Notes: generated by a model not told the origin, from the sequence alone. Positions 34,312 to 43,242 are shown, counted from the stretch's first letter. The stretch: 64,000 nucleotides of DNA from Bacteroidia bacterium (GCA_030430205.1 JAUIGE010000001.1:248001-312000), one strand, 5' to 3'. Translations and numbers: made by a program.

Positions 34312-35076
34312 ATGAATACCATTGTCATCCCCACGACCCAAAATATCGAACTGGAATACCCCATAGCCAATCTGGGTGATCGCATCCTCGCGACTTTGCT
34401 GGACTGGCTCGTCTTGTTGGCTTATTGGCTTTTGTTAAATACGATTTTTGATCTTTTGCCATGGCCTCCCTTTATGGGTTCTCCTATGCGCGATTATATT
34501 ACAGCGACCGATCGCCTGGCCTATCTTCCGATCATGCTTTATCCCTTGCTCATGGAGCTTTTTTTCAATGGCCAAAGCCTGGGAAAATATGCCCTGAAGA
34601 TTCGTGTCGTGCGCCTCGACGGGCAGCCACCGAGCACGGCTGACTACTTCAGCCGCTGGATGTTTCGCATCATTGACATCATATTGCTGCCTTTTATTCC
34701 GGGCATAGTTGCCATTATTTCTATTGCTGTGAGCAAAAATGGCCAACGCCTGGGCGACATCGTGGCGCATACCACGGTCATCAAACTCAAACTTGTCACC
34801 CATTTTGCTGACACCATTTTTGTAGATACGGCCGAAAGCCATGAAGTAAAATTTCCAGAAATCAGCCGCCTTTCCGACCGCGATGTGTCTATTCTGAAAG
34901 AAGTCCTCGACGCAGGCCTTCGCTCCAACAATCCCGACCTCCTGCTCAAGTTGAGTGATAAGGTAAAAGCCGTCGCCGGCATAGAAAGCTCCCTTTCGCC
35001 TCACGACTTTCTGCAAACGGTATTAGCAGACTACAACCACGTTTTTGGTCATGACGCTGTCCGTTCCAAAAAATAA
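34312..35076 (+). CDS. RDD family membrane protein
   Basis: 254 residues. The RDD domain fills residues 15-160: LGDRILATLLDWLVLLAYW at TM1 with the arginine-aspartate pattern, a second segment near 70-90, and a third near 120-145 (RIIDIILLPFIPGIVAII), ending in the common AVSKNGQRLGDIVAHTTVIK. A soluble tail of about 90 residues follows (PEISRLSDRDVSILKEVLDA). RDD proteins have been linked to cation exchange or act as accessory membrane proteins. The divergent placement next to the SpoIIM-like operon is conserved in Bacteroidota and indicates a shared process. It overlaps nothing; the peptidase gene starts 46 bases later. Confidence 0.88.
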   Translation: MNTIVIPTTQNIELEYPIANLGDRILATLLDWLVLLAYWLLLNTIFDLLPWPPFMGSPMRDYITATDRLAYLPIMLYPLLMELFFNGQSLGKYALKIRVVRLDGQPPSTADYFSRWMFRIIDIILLPFIPGIVAIISIAVSKNGQRLGDIVAHTTVIKLKLVTHFADTIFVDTAESHEVKFPEISRLSDRDVSILKEVLDAGLRSNNPDLLLKLSDKVKAVAGIESSLSPHDFLQTVLADYNHVFGHDAVRSKK

Positions 35077-35122
35077 ACCACCTTGCCTCATGGCTTCTTT
35101 TCTACCTTTAATTCTACCAGAA

Positions 35123-37600
35123 ATGAACTCAAAAATTTTTATCACCTCCTTCTTGATAAGCTTATTTATGACGTTTCAGCATGACATCCTTGCTCAGGAA
35201 GCCACCAGCTACCAAATGCCGGTATCTGCTATCGCAGATTTGGTGGATGCGCCCAGCTCTCCGGGCACCAGCCTCTCTCCTGACGGAAACTCACTTCTGC
35301 TCCTCCACCGTCCCAGTCTCCCTTCCATAGAAGAAGTCGCCCAGCCAGAGCTCCGCCTCGCAGGCCTGCGCATCAACCCCCGCAACAACGGCCCCAGCCG
35401 CTCCGGCTCTTTCAATAAAATGGAGATCCAATCCATTTCTCAACCCCAAAATATTCGCCCCATCACCGGCCTTCCTGAAAATCCACGAATAGAAAATGTA
35501 AGCTGGTCACCCCAAGGCAAACATATCGGATTCACGATCAGCGTGGAGAAAGGTATAGAACTTTGGATCGCTGATATGGAGCAGGCAAAAGCCAGGAGAT
35601 TAGGCACATATTATGTAAACGACGCCATGGGCGGTGCCCCTTTTCGCTGGTTGGACAATGAAACCCTTGTCTATAAAGCCATCAGCAGCAACCCCAATCA
35701 GCCTTTATGCAAAGAAAGAGAAAGCTACCCTCAGGAAAATCTGGTTCCCCAGGGGCCCGTCATCCAGGAAAATAATGGCAAAACTGCCGCGGTACGCACC
35801 TATCAGGACCTGCTTCAAAATCCTCATGACGAGGCTGTCTTTTCATATTATGTTGCTGCGCAATTGATGCGCATAGACCTCGCCGGCAACAGCCGGAATC
35901 TAGGCCCATCAGGCTTGATCCGAAGCTTCAGTTCCTCGCCCGACGGGCAGTATGTGATCGTAGAACGGCTCGAAAAGCCTTTTTCCTATATCGTCCCCTA
36001 CAGCCGTTTTCCCTATCAGGTAGAGATGTATAGCCGCGATGGCCAGCTGAAGACACAGGTCGCCAATATTCCCCTGGCCGACAATATCCCCAAAGGATTT
36101 GGTGCGGTACGTACCGGCCCGCGCAATTTTCAATGGCGAAGTGACAAGCCTGCGACCCTCGCATGGGTAGAGGCTTTGGATGGAGGAGATCCCTCCGCAG
36201 AAGTACCGCATCGCGATCAACTATATACATGGGATGCGCCTTTCGAAGGAAAAGCCCGTGAGGGCATCAAGTGCAGCCTGCGCATGGGAGGAGTTGATTG
36301 GGGCAATGATCAGCTGGCTGTGGTTTCTGAATTTTGGTGGAAAACGCGACAAGTGATTGTCAGCAAATTTGATCCTTCAAATATGGAGGCGGGCAAAAGC
36401 ACGCTTTTTGACTACTCCTATGAAGATCGCTACAACGATCCGGGTTCCTTTGAAACACATAGCAATGCCTACGGCAGAGAGGTATTGCTGATGGATAAAA
36501 AAGGCAAAAGCCTTTTTCTGACAGGTGCGGGAGCCTCTCCCGAAGGCAATCGTCCTTTTGTCGATCGTTATGATCTGAAAAGTGGAAAGACCGAGCGGCT
36601 ATGGCGCTCTGAAGCGCCTTATTATGAAAGCCCTATCGCTATCATGGACGCTGACAAGCAGATCTTGCTCACAGGCAGGGAGTCACAGGAAGAAACCCGC
36701 AATATCTTCCTGAGGGATGTGAAAAAAGGGGAAATGAAAGCCATCACCTCCTTTGAAAACCCATATCCCCAGATGAAGATGGTCAGCAAAGAGCTGATTC
36801 GATATGAGCGAAAAGATGGCTTACCGCTGACAGGTACGCTTTACCTTCCCCCCAATTATGACAAAGAGAAAGATGGACCTTTGCCGGTTTTGCTGTGGGC
36901 ATATCCTGAGGAGTACAAAAGCGCAGATGCTGCGGGACAGGTGAGCGGTTCGCCTCACCGTTTTACACGCGTTTACTGGGGATCTCCGATCCTTTGGGTA
37001 ATGCGCGGCTATGCCGTGCTGGATGATCCCGGTATGCCGATTATCGGCGAGGGCGATAAAGAACCCAACGACAGTTTCCGCGAGCAGCTGGTGGCCAATG
37101 CAGAAGCTGCCATTGACAAACTTGTAGAGATGGGCGTGGGAGACCGCGACCGCATCGCCGTAGGCGGTCACTCCTATGGCGCTTTTATGACAGCCAACCT
37201 GCTGGCACACTCTGACTTATTTGCTGCGGGCATTGCCCGCTCGGGGGCCTATAACCGTACGCTCACGCCATTTGGCTTCCAGGCCGAAGAGCGCACCTTT
37301 TGGGAAGCAAAAGACATCTACCTCGACATGTCGCCTTTTACCTATGCCGACCAGATCAAAGAGCCTCTGCTCATGATCCACGGCGAAGCCGACAACAATT
37401 CCGGCACTTATCCCATGCAAAGCACACGTTTTTATAGTGCGCTGAAAGGGCATGGGGCTACCGTCAGGCTTGTCATGCTTCCCCATGAAAGCCACGGATA
37501 CCGTGCCCGGGAGTCAGTCATGCACATGCTTTGGGAGATGGATAGCTGGCTGGAAAGGCATGTTAAGAATGGGGAGGCGAGAGGCGAGGGGCGGGATTAG
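35123..37600 (+). CDS. S9-family serine peptidase, glutamyl endopeptidase (plastid CGEP-like) type
   Basis: 825 residues from the ATG at 35123, chosen because it starts a good signal peptide (MNSKIFITSFLISLFMTF, cleavage near ILAQ); upstream in-frame starts overlap the RDD gene. A beta-propeller (about 40-560) precedes an alpha/beta-hydrolase domain with Ser684 in GGHSYGAF, Asp757 in GEADNNSG and His791 in HESHGY. Phrases such as PELRLAGLRINPR, VRTYQDLL and YSFIVPYSRFPYQVE match the chloroplast glutamyl endopeptidase group rather than prolyl oligopeptidase. It is predicted periplasmic, trimming peptides after Glu. The last residues (GEARGEGRD) are encoded by a GA-rich tandem repeat, so the original C-terminus has been altered. 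Confidence 0.9.
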   Translation: MNSKIFITSFLISLFMTFQHDILAQEATSYQMPVSAIADLVDAPSSPGTSLSPDGNSLLLLHRPSLPSIEEVAQPELRLAGLRINPRNNGPSRSGSFNKMEIQSISQPQNIRPITGLPENPRIENVSWSPQGKHIGFTISVEKGIELWIADMEQAKARRLGTYYVNDAMGGAPFRWLDNETLVYKAISSNPNQPLCKERESYPQENLVPQGPVIQENNGKTAAVRTYQDLLQNPHDEAVFSYYVAAQLMRIDLAGNSRNLGPSGLIRSFSSSPDGQYVIVERLEKPFSYIVPYSRFPYQVEMYSRDGQLKTQVANIPLADNIPKGFGAVRTGPRNFQWRSDKPATLAWVEALDGGDPSAEVPHRDQLYTWDAPFEGKAREGIKCSLRMGGVDWGNDQLAVVSEFWWKTRQVIVSKFDPSNMEAGKSTLFDYSYEDRYNDPGSFETHSNAYGREVLLMDKKGKSLFLTGAGASPEGNRPFVDRYDLKSGKTERLWRSEAPYYESPIAIMDADKQILLTGRESQEETRNIFLRDVKKGEMKAITSFENPYPQMKMVSKELIRYERKDGLPLTGTLYLPPNYDKEKDGPLPVLLWAYPEEYKSADAAGQVSGSPHRFTRVYWGSPILWVMRGYAVLDDPGMPIIGEGDKEPNDSFREQLVANAEAAIDKLVEMGVGDRDRIAVGGHSYGAFMTANLLAHSDLFAAGIARSGAYNRTLTPFGFQAEERTFWEAKDIYLDMSPFTYADQIKEPLLMIHGEADNNSGTYPMQSTRFYSALKGHGATVRLVMLPHESHGYRARESVMHMLWEMDSWLERHVKNGEARGEGRD

Positions 37601-37668
37601 AGAGGCGAGAAGAGAGAGGAGAGAGGAGAGAGGAGAGAAGAGAGAAGAGAGAAGAGAGAAGAGAAGAA
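37571..37668 (+). repeat. GA-rich tandem repeat
   Basis: Purine-only tract built of GAGAGGC- and AGAGAGA-type units, about 98 bases, running from the end of the peptidase reading frame to just before the TonB-domain gene. Its first 30 bases encode the peptidase tail. Such slippage-prone tracts can change length and so shift the stop codon. Confidence 0.8.
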
Positions 37669-37684
37669 CGAAAAACGATATCCT

Positions 37685-38125
37685 ATGAATCAAAAGAAAA
37701 AAACTTTTCTCCATAAGCCCTTTTATCCGGGTGGAAATGAAGCCATGGATGCTTTCATTAAAGAGCAGTTGCAATATCCGGAGGCAGCGCTGAAGGCCCG
37801 AAAGGAGGGAAGTATCAAGGTGAAATTGACCATGGACCACAAAGGAAAAATCCTGGATGCCGAGGCTGTTAACAGCCTCGGCTTTGGCCTGGATGAAGAG
37901 GCTGTTCGGGTGGTGAAATTGCTGCATTTCAAAGTGGCTAAAAACCACAGAGTCAAAGTGACCTTTCACAAGGAGTTAAATATTCACTTCCATTTACCTC
38001 CCCAAAAACCCAAACAGCCGGAACAGGCGCAAAGCACCCAAATCCAGTACACATATACCGAGGCCAAAAGCCCGCTTACTTCTCAAAAGAAAAGCTATTC
38101 ATACCAAATCCCCATGGGGGATTAA
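37685..38125 (+). CDS. TonB C-terminal-domain-like protein without membrane anchor
   Basis: 146 residues. Residues 13-95 follow the TonB C-terminal fold: KPFYPGGNEAMDAFIKEQL, YPEAALKARKEGSIKVKLTM, then a DAEAVNSLGFGLDEEAVRVV helix and a final strand. The usual N-terminal membrane helix and proline-rich spacer of TonB are missing, so it cannot span the periplasm as an energy transducer. No signal peptide either. The tail (100-146) is Gln/Pro/Lys-rich and low-complexity. It may be a cytoplasmic adaptor or a degenerate duplicate; neighbours give no clue. Confidence 0.65.
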   Translation: MNQKKKTFLHKPFYPGGNEAMDAFIKEQLQYPEAALKARKEGSIKVKLTMDHKGKILDAEAVNSLGFGLDEEAVRVVKLLHFKVAKNHRVKVTFHKELNIHFHLPPQKPKQPEQAQSTQIQYTYTEAKSPLTSQKKSYSYQIPMGD

Positions 38126-38201
38126 AATTACCTAAACTCTTAGTTATAACTACCGTATCATCACAAGCCTAAACCTGTACTAACGAACTCAAAACCTACC
38201 C

Positions 38202-39017
38202 TTGAAGCGTCTCCGAAAAATAATTTTAAGAAGCCTACTTGCCCTGCTTTTGCTGGGTGGAGTCGTACTTGGTTTGTACTACCAAAAACATCCCAACATC
38301 GTTCGATGCTTCCTGATTTCGGTTTCTGACTTTGATAAAGAAGGCCCCAACGTCTATGTAAGCCGAGAGACGCCGATGGAAGTCCGCAATCTGCTATGGC
38401 ATATTATTGACAGAGCCAGGGACCGAAATGTCCGTTTTTGGGGAGAATGGAAAAACCAGCCGATCATCATCTATTGTCATAATCAGGCAGATTTTGCCCG
38501 CTATGGTTCCGGCACGCCAGGCGTCGCCTACCTCAATCCCACCCAATGCTTCATTGTCATCGGGCCTGACGGCTTGCGTACCGATATCATGAGCCATGAG
38601 ATGTGCCATGTCGAGTTATTTCAGCGCATCGGTTGGCTGGCCAGCGAGTTTGAAAAACCCGCCTGGTTTGACGAGGGCCTTGCCCTCATGCTGGATTATC
38701 GTTATGCGAAACGGGAAGAGAAAACGCGCTATTTCGGTTTTTTGATAGACTGGGATCGCAGCCTTCGCAGCGGCTCCTCCTATGTGGAGCTCGATGAGCT
38801 CCAAAAGCTGGAGGGATTCTCCCAGGGCGACCTCCGCCGCAAAGTTTTTGCATACCTCACAGCAGGGAAAGAAGTTTCCCGCTGGCTTGAAATCGTGGGC
38901 AAAGAGGGCTTATTGGAATTCACTGAAAAACTGAAGCAGGGCGCACGGTTTTTAGAGGTCTATGCTCAAATTGAACAAGTCTATCTTGACAAAAACAAGA
39001 CGGAGAAGCTTGATTAG
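38202..39017 (+). CDS. Membrane-anchored gluzincin-like (peptidase MA-type) protein
   Basis: 271 residues from a TTG start (MKRLRKIILRS), the only start that keeps the basic N-terminus and the membrane helix (about 11-28). The soluble part carries a zincin motif HEMCH (about 131-135) followed by PAWFDEGLALML (about 154-165), whose glutamate is the expected third zinc ligand, the arrangement of the M1/MA clan peptidases. A strand-rich region precedes it. Location: periplasm, anchored to the inner membrane. Substrate unknown. Converges on the adenosyltransferase gene with a 10-base gap. Confidence 0.65.
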   Translation: MKRLRKIILRSLLALLLLGGVVLGLYYQKHPNIVRCFLISVSDFDKEGPNVYVSRETPMEVRNLLWHIIDRARDRNVRFWGEWKNQPIIIYCHNQADFARYGSGTPGVAYLNPTQCFIVIGPDGLRTDIMSHEMCHVELFQRIGWLASEFEKPAWFDEGLALMLDYRYAKREEKTRYFGFLIDWDRSLRSGSSYVELDELQKLEGFSQGDLRRKVFAYLTAGKEVSRWLEIVGKEGLLEFTEKLKQGARFLEVYAQIEQVYLDKNKTEKLD

Positions 39018-39027
39018 CAAATCAAGT

Positions 39028-39570
39028 TTATTTCCAAATAATCTCCCCTGCTCCGCTTTCCTTGCTGGCAAATCTTGCTACCATGAATAGCCAATCGGAA
39101 AGGCGATTGAGGTAGGTGACAATGTGTGGATCGAGCTCCGTTTGCTCACTCAGTTCAACCACGCGTCTTTCGGCCCGGCGGCAGATCGTGCGCGCCACAT
39201 GTGCCCAGGCATTGGCGGGATGGCCACCAGGGAGCACAAAATTTTGGAGGGGATCCAGCTGCGCATTGAGCGCATCAATGGAAGCTTCCAGCTTCAATAT
39301 CTCCTCCTCTTGAAGAGGAGGCAGTTGAAAGTGGGATTTCTCTGGATCATTGGCCAGAATGGACCCAATCGAAAACAGGTTGTTTTGCACTTCCCGCATA
39401 AGCGGGAAAAGGGATTGAAGGACTTTTTGCTCTCCGAGCATTCCTATATTGGCATTCAGTTCATCTACTGTGCCATAGGCTTCTATTCGAAGATGATATT
39501 TAGGAACACGTGTGCCACCCAAAAGGGAGGTTTTTCCTTTATCACCCGTCTTGGTATATATTTTTGCCAC
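39028..39570 (-). CDS. Cob(I)yrinic acid a,c-diamide adenosyltransferase, PduO type
   Basis: 180 residues, the normal length. It transfers adenosyl from ATP to cob(I)alamin to give coenzyme B12. The N-terminal ATP-binding motif is TKTGDKGKTSLLGGTRVPK (5-23), followed by EAYGTVDELNANIG, and the C-terminal RTICRRAERRVVEL (about 136-149) with YLNRLSDWLFMVAR. It lies 2 bases after the SPOR-type gene on the same strand, so the two are probably coupled. B12-dependent enzymes such as methylmalonyl-CoA mutase are not in the window. Confidence 0.95.
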   Translation of the reverse strand: MAKIYTKTGDKGKTSLLGGTRVPKYHLRIEAYGTVDELNANIGMLGEQKVLQSLFPLMREVQNNLFSIGSILANDPEKSHFQLPPLQEEEILKLEASIDALNAQLDPLQNFVLPGGHPANAWAHVARTICRRAERRVVELSEQTELDPHIVTYLNRLSDWLFMVARFASKESGAGEIIWK

Positions 39571-39572
39571 GG

Positions 39573-40226
39573 TTAGTAGTTTCCGCCTTGCTTATCTAAA
39601 TAAGCTTTGGCCTCATCCATGCTGGCCCGTACCCCATCGATGTAAGGCACAATCCAGGCGTCTTTTACGCCCATTTTGCGCAATTCGTCGCGGAACCCAC
39701 CAGCTTCATCATAGGTACGGAAGCTGCCAATCACATATTTATTAAATCCATCGGCGCGCTCGACGATCACGTCTTGTGCTTCTGCCGGGGGGTTATCCAT
39801 TTCATAAAAAACGAAAGCGCCAATTTGAATGCCATAAATCAAACCTGTCCGGATGCCCATCTCGGCTACTTTCCGTTCAGTTTTGTATGCTGCTTCAAGC
39901 TTGGCATAGTCATTTCTGGTTTTTTGCAATTCTCCTTCCAACTGAATCACAGCCCATCTCAGGCTATCAACCAGATTTTTTCCGCCTGTCGCACCTCCCC
40001 CACCGGTATTGAGTTGTTCTACCAGTTTTTTGTTCCTTTCCTTCAGATCTTTAATTTGATTTTGGTAATTTTCAAATTCCGCTTTTAAAGCGAGGGGCTT
40101 TTTCACATAGCCTTTGGCCTTACTTTTCCAAAACTTTTGAGTTTCCTTGTCTGTTTGAGCGTTGAGCATCGGACTTAGGAAAAGCATACCTAGGGTGAAG
40201 CAAAACAATAATTTAGCGGTTTTCAT
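39573..40226 (-). CDS. Secreted coiled-coil protein with SPOR-like C-terminal domain
   Basis: 217 residues. Signal peptide 1-23 (ends LNAQ). A coiled-coil region (about 40-130: ENYQNQIKDLKERNKKLVEQ and EGELQKTRNDYAKLEAAY) is interrupted by a glycine-rich GGGGATGG linker. The C-terminal part (about 130-205) has a SPOR-like pattern: GIQIGAFVFYEMD, then FNKYVIGSFRTYDEAGGFRD and VKDAWIVPYIDG. SPOR domains bind peptidoglycan glycan strands lacking stem peptides, commonly at division sites. Likely a periplasmic cell-wall-binding factor. It is the first gene of a pair with the cobalamin adenosyltransferase. Confidence 0.75.
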   Translation of the reverse strand: MKTAKLLFCFTLGMLFLSPMLNAQTDKETQKFWKSKAKGYVKKPLALKAEFENYQNQIKDLKERNKKLVEQLNTGGGGATGGKNLVDSLRWAVIQLEGELQKTRNDYAKLEAAYKTERKVAEMGIRTGLIYGIQIGAFVFYEMDNPPAEAQDVIVERADGFNKYVIGSFRTYDEAGGFRDELRKMGVKDAWIVPYIDGVRASMDEAKAYLDKQGGNY

Positions 40227-40374
40227 TGTCCTTTTACGATTATCTGGTTAATTATAGAGCAAGTAAAATGATGTCCCTAACCCACTTTTTGGTTTTGTGT
40301 TCTTTGTGTTACTAGCTGAAATATAGCGGAAAGTTAATTATTTTTTGTTAAGGTTGAAAGAAATCGTTAAAGGG

Positions 40375-40405
40375 TTGTAATTAGCTGGCAATACGGTTAC
40401 TTTTG
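40375..40405 (+). promoter_or_regulatory. Bacteroidota-type promoter of mdh
   Basis: TTG at 40375-40377 (-33), 20-base spacer, TACTTTTG at 40398-40405 (-7, full match to TAnnTTTG). Transcription would start near 40412, giving a leader of about 60 bases before the malate dehydrogenase ATG at 40472. A GCATGC-rich dyad (about 40415-40430) lies in this leader. Confidence 0.6.
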
Positions 40406-40471
40406 CCCGCAAAAGCATGCGGCATGCATGTCTTTCATTTTTCGCAATAAACAACCTTAAAAATACTGTTC

Positions 40472-41407
40472 ATGGGAAAAGTTACTGTAATCGGTGCCGG
40501 AAACGTTGGGGCAACTGCCGCCGAAAATATCGCCCGCGCCGAAGTTACCAATGAAGTGATTCTGCTCGATATCAAAGAAAACTTTGCTGAAGGCAAAGCC
40601 CTGGACCAATGGCAGACCTCTCCGGTAAACTATTTCAACACACGCATCACGGGCACAACCAACGACTACAGCAAAACAGCAGGTTCTGATGTAGTGGTCA
40701 TTACTTCTGGCGTACCCCGCCGCCCAGGCATGAGCCGCGATGACCTGATCGCTACCAATGCCAAAATCGTGAAAACGGTAACAGAAAACGTTATCAAGCA
40801 CTCCCCAAATGCAATTTTGGTGATTGTATCCAACCCATTGGATGTGATGACTTACCAAGCTTATGTCACTTCCAGGTTTCCTTCTACCCGTGTGATCGGC
40901 ATGGCGGGTATCCTCGATACCGCTCGCTACCGCGCTTTCCTGGCTGAGAAGCTTAATGTTTCTCCCAAAGATATCCAGGCAGTACTGATGGGTGGACATG
41001 GCGATACCATGGTTCCCCTACCTCGCTATACCACCGTTTCAGGTATCCCTGTGACAGAGTTTCTCGATGACGAGACCCTTGAGGCCATCATTGACCGCAC
41101 CAAAAAAGGTGGAGGAGAGATTGTCAATCTGCTGGGTACCTCAGGATGGTATGCACCGGGTGCTGCTGCTGCTCAGATGGTCGTTGCGATCCTTCGCGAT
41201 AGCAAACGTATCTTCCCATGCTGTGTTTACCTCAATGGCGAATACGGCATCAAAGACCTCTACCTGGGCGCGCCCGTTAAACTTGGCCGCAATGGCGTAG
41301 AAGAAATCATCGAACTCAAATTGAATGATGCAGAGAAAGCACTCCTCAAAGAGTCTGCCGACGCTGTCCGCGAAGTTGTGGACGCCTTGAAAGCCATGGC
41401 TGTCTGA
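40472..41407 (+). CDS. mdh: Malate dehydrogenase (LDH-like type)
   Basis: 311 residues. NAD-dependent interconversion of malate and oxaloacetate in the TCA cycle. The Rossmann motif VIGAGNVGATAA (5-16) and an Asp at the end of the second strand (LLDI) indicate NAD. GVPRRPGMSRDDL (80-92) has the two arginines of malate rather than lactate dehydrogenases, and GGHGDTMVPL (about 173-182) holds the catalytic histidine. A well-formed promoter stands upstream. The stop is 5 bases from the convergent stop of the periplasmic-binding-protein gene. Confidence 0.96.
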   Translation: MGKVTVIGAGNVGATAAENIARAEVTNEVILLDIKENFAEGKALDQWQTSPVNYFNTRITGTTNDYSKTAGSDVVVITSGVPRRPGMSRDDLIATNAKIVKTVTENVIKHSPNAILVIVSNPLDVMTYQAYVTSRFPSTRVIGMAGILDTARYRAFLAEKLNVSPKDIQAVLMGGHGDTMVPLPRYTTVSGIPVTEFLDDETLEAIIDRTKKGGGEIVNLLGTSGWYAPGAAAAQMVVAILRDSKRIFPCCVYLNGEYGIKDLYLGAPVKLGRNGVEEIIELKLNDAEKALLKESADAVREVVDALKAMAV

Positions 41408-41412
41408 TTTGC

Positions 41413-43242
41413 TTAGAATCTGTTCACCTTTAGCTTGCCAGTCGGGACATACTGCATGATATGCAGCAGTTGGTTGTCATTCTTGTGAGAGAAATAGACA
41501 TCCTGGTGGATGCCCCGATGGATGCCATAATTGCGGATAAAATCCGCAATTGAAATGCCATTCCTGTAATCATAGCGGTCAAGCAATTGGAGCAAATACA
41601 TGCCCAGGTCATAGCCCTGAATTGCATATTCAGAAGGAGGGGCCTGGTATAAGCGCAAATATTCATTGTAAAAGGACTGGTACTGAAGGCTATCGCTATA
41701 GGGCGTATACGAGGTGGTATAAACCACCTGGTAGCGCGAAAGAAGTTCTTTATCAATCGCTCCATAGCTCCCCCATGCGGGGCCTCCCATGACACGGGCA
41801 GTGATGCCGACATACTGCATCTCGCTGATTATCAGGCCACAAGTCTCCTCATTGGAGATCGGAATATAAAATCCATCTATCTGCTGCCCCTTGAGGTTGC
41901 GGACATAGTCCAGCACCTGTTTTTTGGCGTTGGTAAACTGTGAATCAATGGGCACGAGAATCACTTCTCCGCCCAGCGTATCAAAAGCCGCACTAAAAGT
42001 GCGGATAAGCTGGTCGGTGACACGGCGGCCGTCTGTCCAGACGGCAACTCTGTTCAAGCGAAGCTTGTAGCGGGCATATTCAGCCATGCGTTGTGCATGG
42101 GTGTTGACAGAGGAATGATGCAGGAAAAGCTGATGTTTATCTGCTATCGGAACTGTCGGGCTGAAAGGCACCATCTGTGGGATTCCACGTCGCTCACTCC
42201 AATCTGAGAGTTGCAGAGATTGCGTATTGAACACCTCTCCAATCAGCATATCAGGATAAAACGACTCCAGTTCTCTCAACTGAGTAGCGATGCGGAGGCT
42301 ATCTCGCTGAGTATCAAATACTTTCAGAAACAGTTTTTTGCGGGAATAAGGCTCGAAGTCAGAAACTGCTTTCTGAAAGCCTTCATAAAACTCCAAAGCA
42401 ATTTTGCTTTTGGGAGGAATATCCGTCAGCCCGCTATTCACTTCATTCAGAAAAAGCGGCAGAAAAAGCGCGAGCTTCGTTACATTCGGTTCGTAATAAT
42501 GGAGGACTTCCCTTTCATTAAACAAAGCCAGAAGAAAGTAGGATTCCTTTCCGCCCTTCAGCACATAATTATTATAAATCCTGCGGGCATCTTCCTCTTT
42601 TCCCTCCTGCACCCGACGGTAACAAATGGCTTCTATAAATAAAGGCTGGTATGAATATGGGGCTTTTGCATAATAATCTTCGACCACATAATTGGGCAAT
42701 TTGAAAAATAAATATTCTTTCAAGGCCTCTTGTGCGTCTCTGACAATATCAAAACGAGGAGATCGGTTGATCAGAAAAAACAGGTCATCCAGCCCCAGGC
42801 GCTGCTTGGTCACCTCATAATCACGCAAAAGGCAAAGCGCCTTGTGGTATATCGCATCATCGAGATAGCGCGAGCCAGCATAGTTCAGGATGATCTGATC
42901 GAAACGCTGGCTCGCCATATAATTATCTCCCAGGAAATAATAGGCCTGCCCTGACAAAAACACTGCCGCTGTGGTCATTTGATTGAAGGGCAATAGGATA
43001 GCCGACTCAAAGGCGCGGGCTGCCTGGGGGAAATCTTTTCGTTCCAAAAATATTTTCCCTAAAGAAACCAGCTCATTGGCTTTGGCATCCATGGGCACAT
43101 AGCCTTCGCTGTTGTTAAAATCAGATTGAACCTGGCCAGGGCTCGAAACGGGTGGCGTATAAGGGCCATCAACAAAACTTTGGGCACTTACCAACTGCCA
43201 ACAAATACATCCCAGGAAGAGTAGAAAGACGTTTTTTCTCAT
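41413..43242 (-). CDS. Secreted TPR plus periplasmic-binding-fold protein (LpoA/ABC substrate-binding-like)
   Basis: 609 residues from the ATG at 43242, chosen because it begins a clean signal peptide (MRKNVFLLFLGCICWQLVSA); in-frame starts upstream add an unlikely leader. An N-terminal tetratricopeptide part (about 45-230: LGKIFLERKDFPQAARAFES, then AVFLSGQAYYFLGDNYMASQ) precedes a type I periplasmic-binding fold (about 260-600: VAVWTDGRRVTDQLIRTF, then DGFYIPISNEETCGLIIS). This is the layout of LpoA, the activator of penicillin-binding protein 1A, and of LppC-like proteins. A role in peptidoglycan synthesis is plausible but not proven; a ligand sensor is an alternative. Confidence 0.72.
   Translation of the reverse strand: MRKNVFLLFLGCICWQLVSAQSFVDGPYTPPVSSPGQVQSDFNNSEGYVPMDAKANELVSLGKIFLERKDFPQAARAFESAILLPFNQMTTAAVFLSGQAYYFLGDNYMASQRFDQIILNYAGSRYLDDAIYHKALCLLRDYEVTKQRLGLDDLFFLINRSPRFDIVRDAQEALKEYLFFKLPNYVVEDYYAKAPYSYQPLFIEAICYRRVQEGKEEDARRIYNNYVLKGGKESYFLLALFNEREVLHYYEPNVTKLALFLPLFLNEVNSGLTDIPPKSKIALEFYEGFQKAVSDFEPYSRKKLFLKVFDTQRDSLRIATQLRELESFYPDMLIGEVFNTQSLQLSDWSERRGIPQMVPFSPTVPIADKHQLFLHHSSVNTHAQRMAEYARYKLRLNRVAVWTDGRRVTDQLIRTFSAAFDTLGGEVILVPIDSQFTNAKKQVLDYVRNLKGQQIDGFYIPISNEETCGLIISEMQYVGITARVMGGPAWGSYGAIDKELLSRYQVVYTTSYTPYSDSLQYQSFYNEYLRLYQAPPSEYAIQGYDLGMYLLQLLDRYDYRNGISIADFIRNYGIHRGIHQDVYFSHKNDNQLLHIMQYVPTGKLKVNRF

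Noticed and set aside
40227-40471. tRNA or small RNA gene in the spacer before mdh
   Set aside because: No cloverleaf or T-loop sequence; a promoter explains the conserved-looking part.
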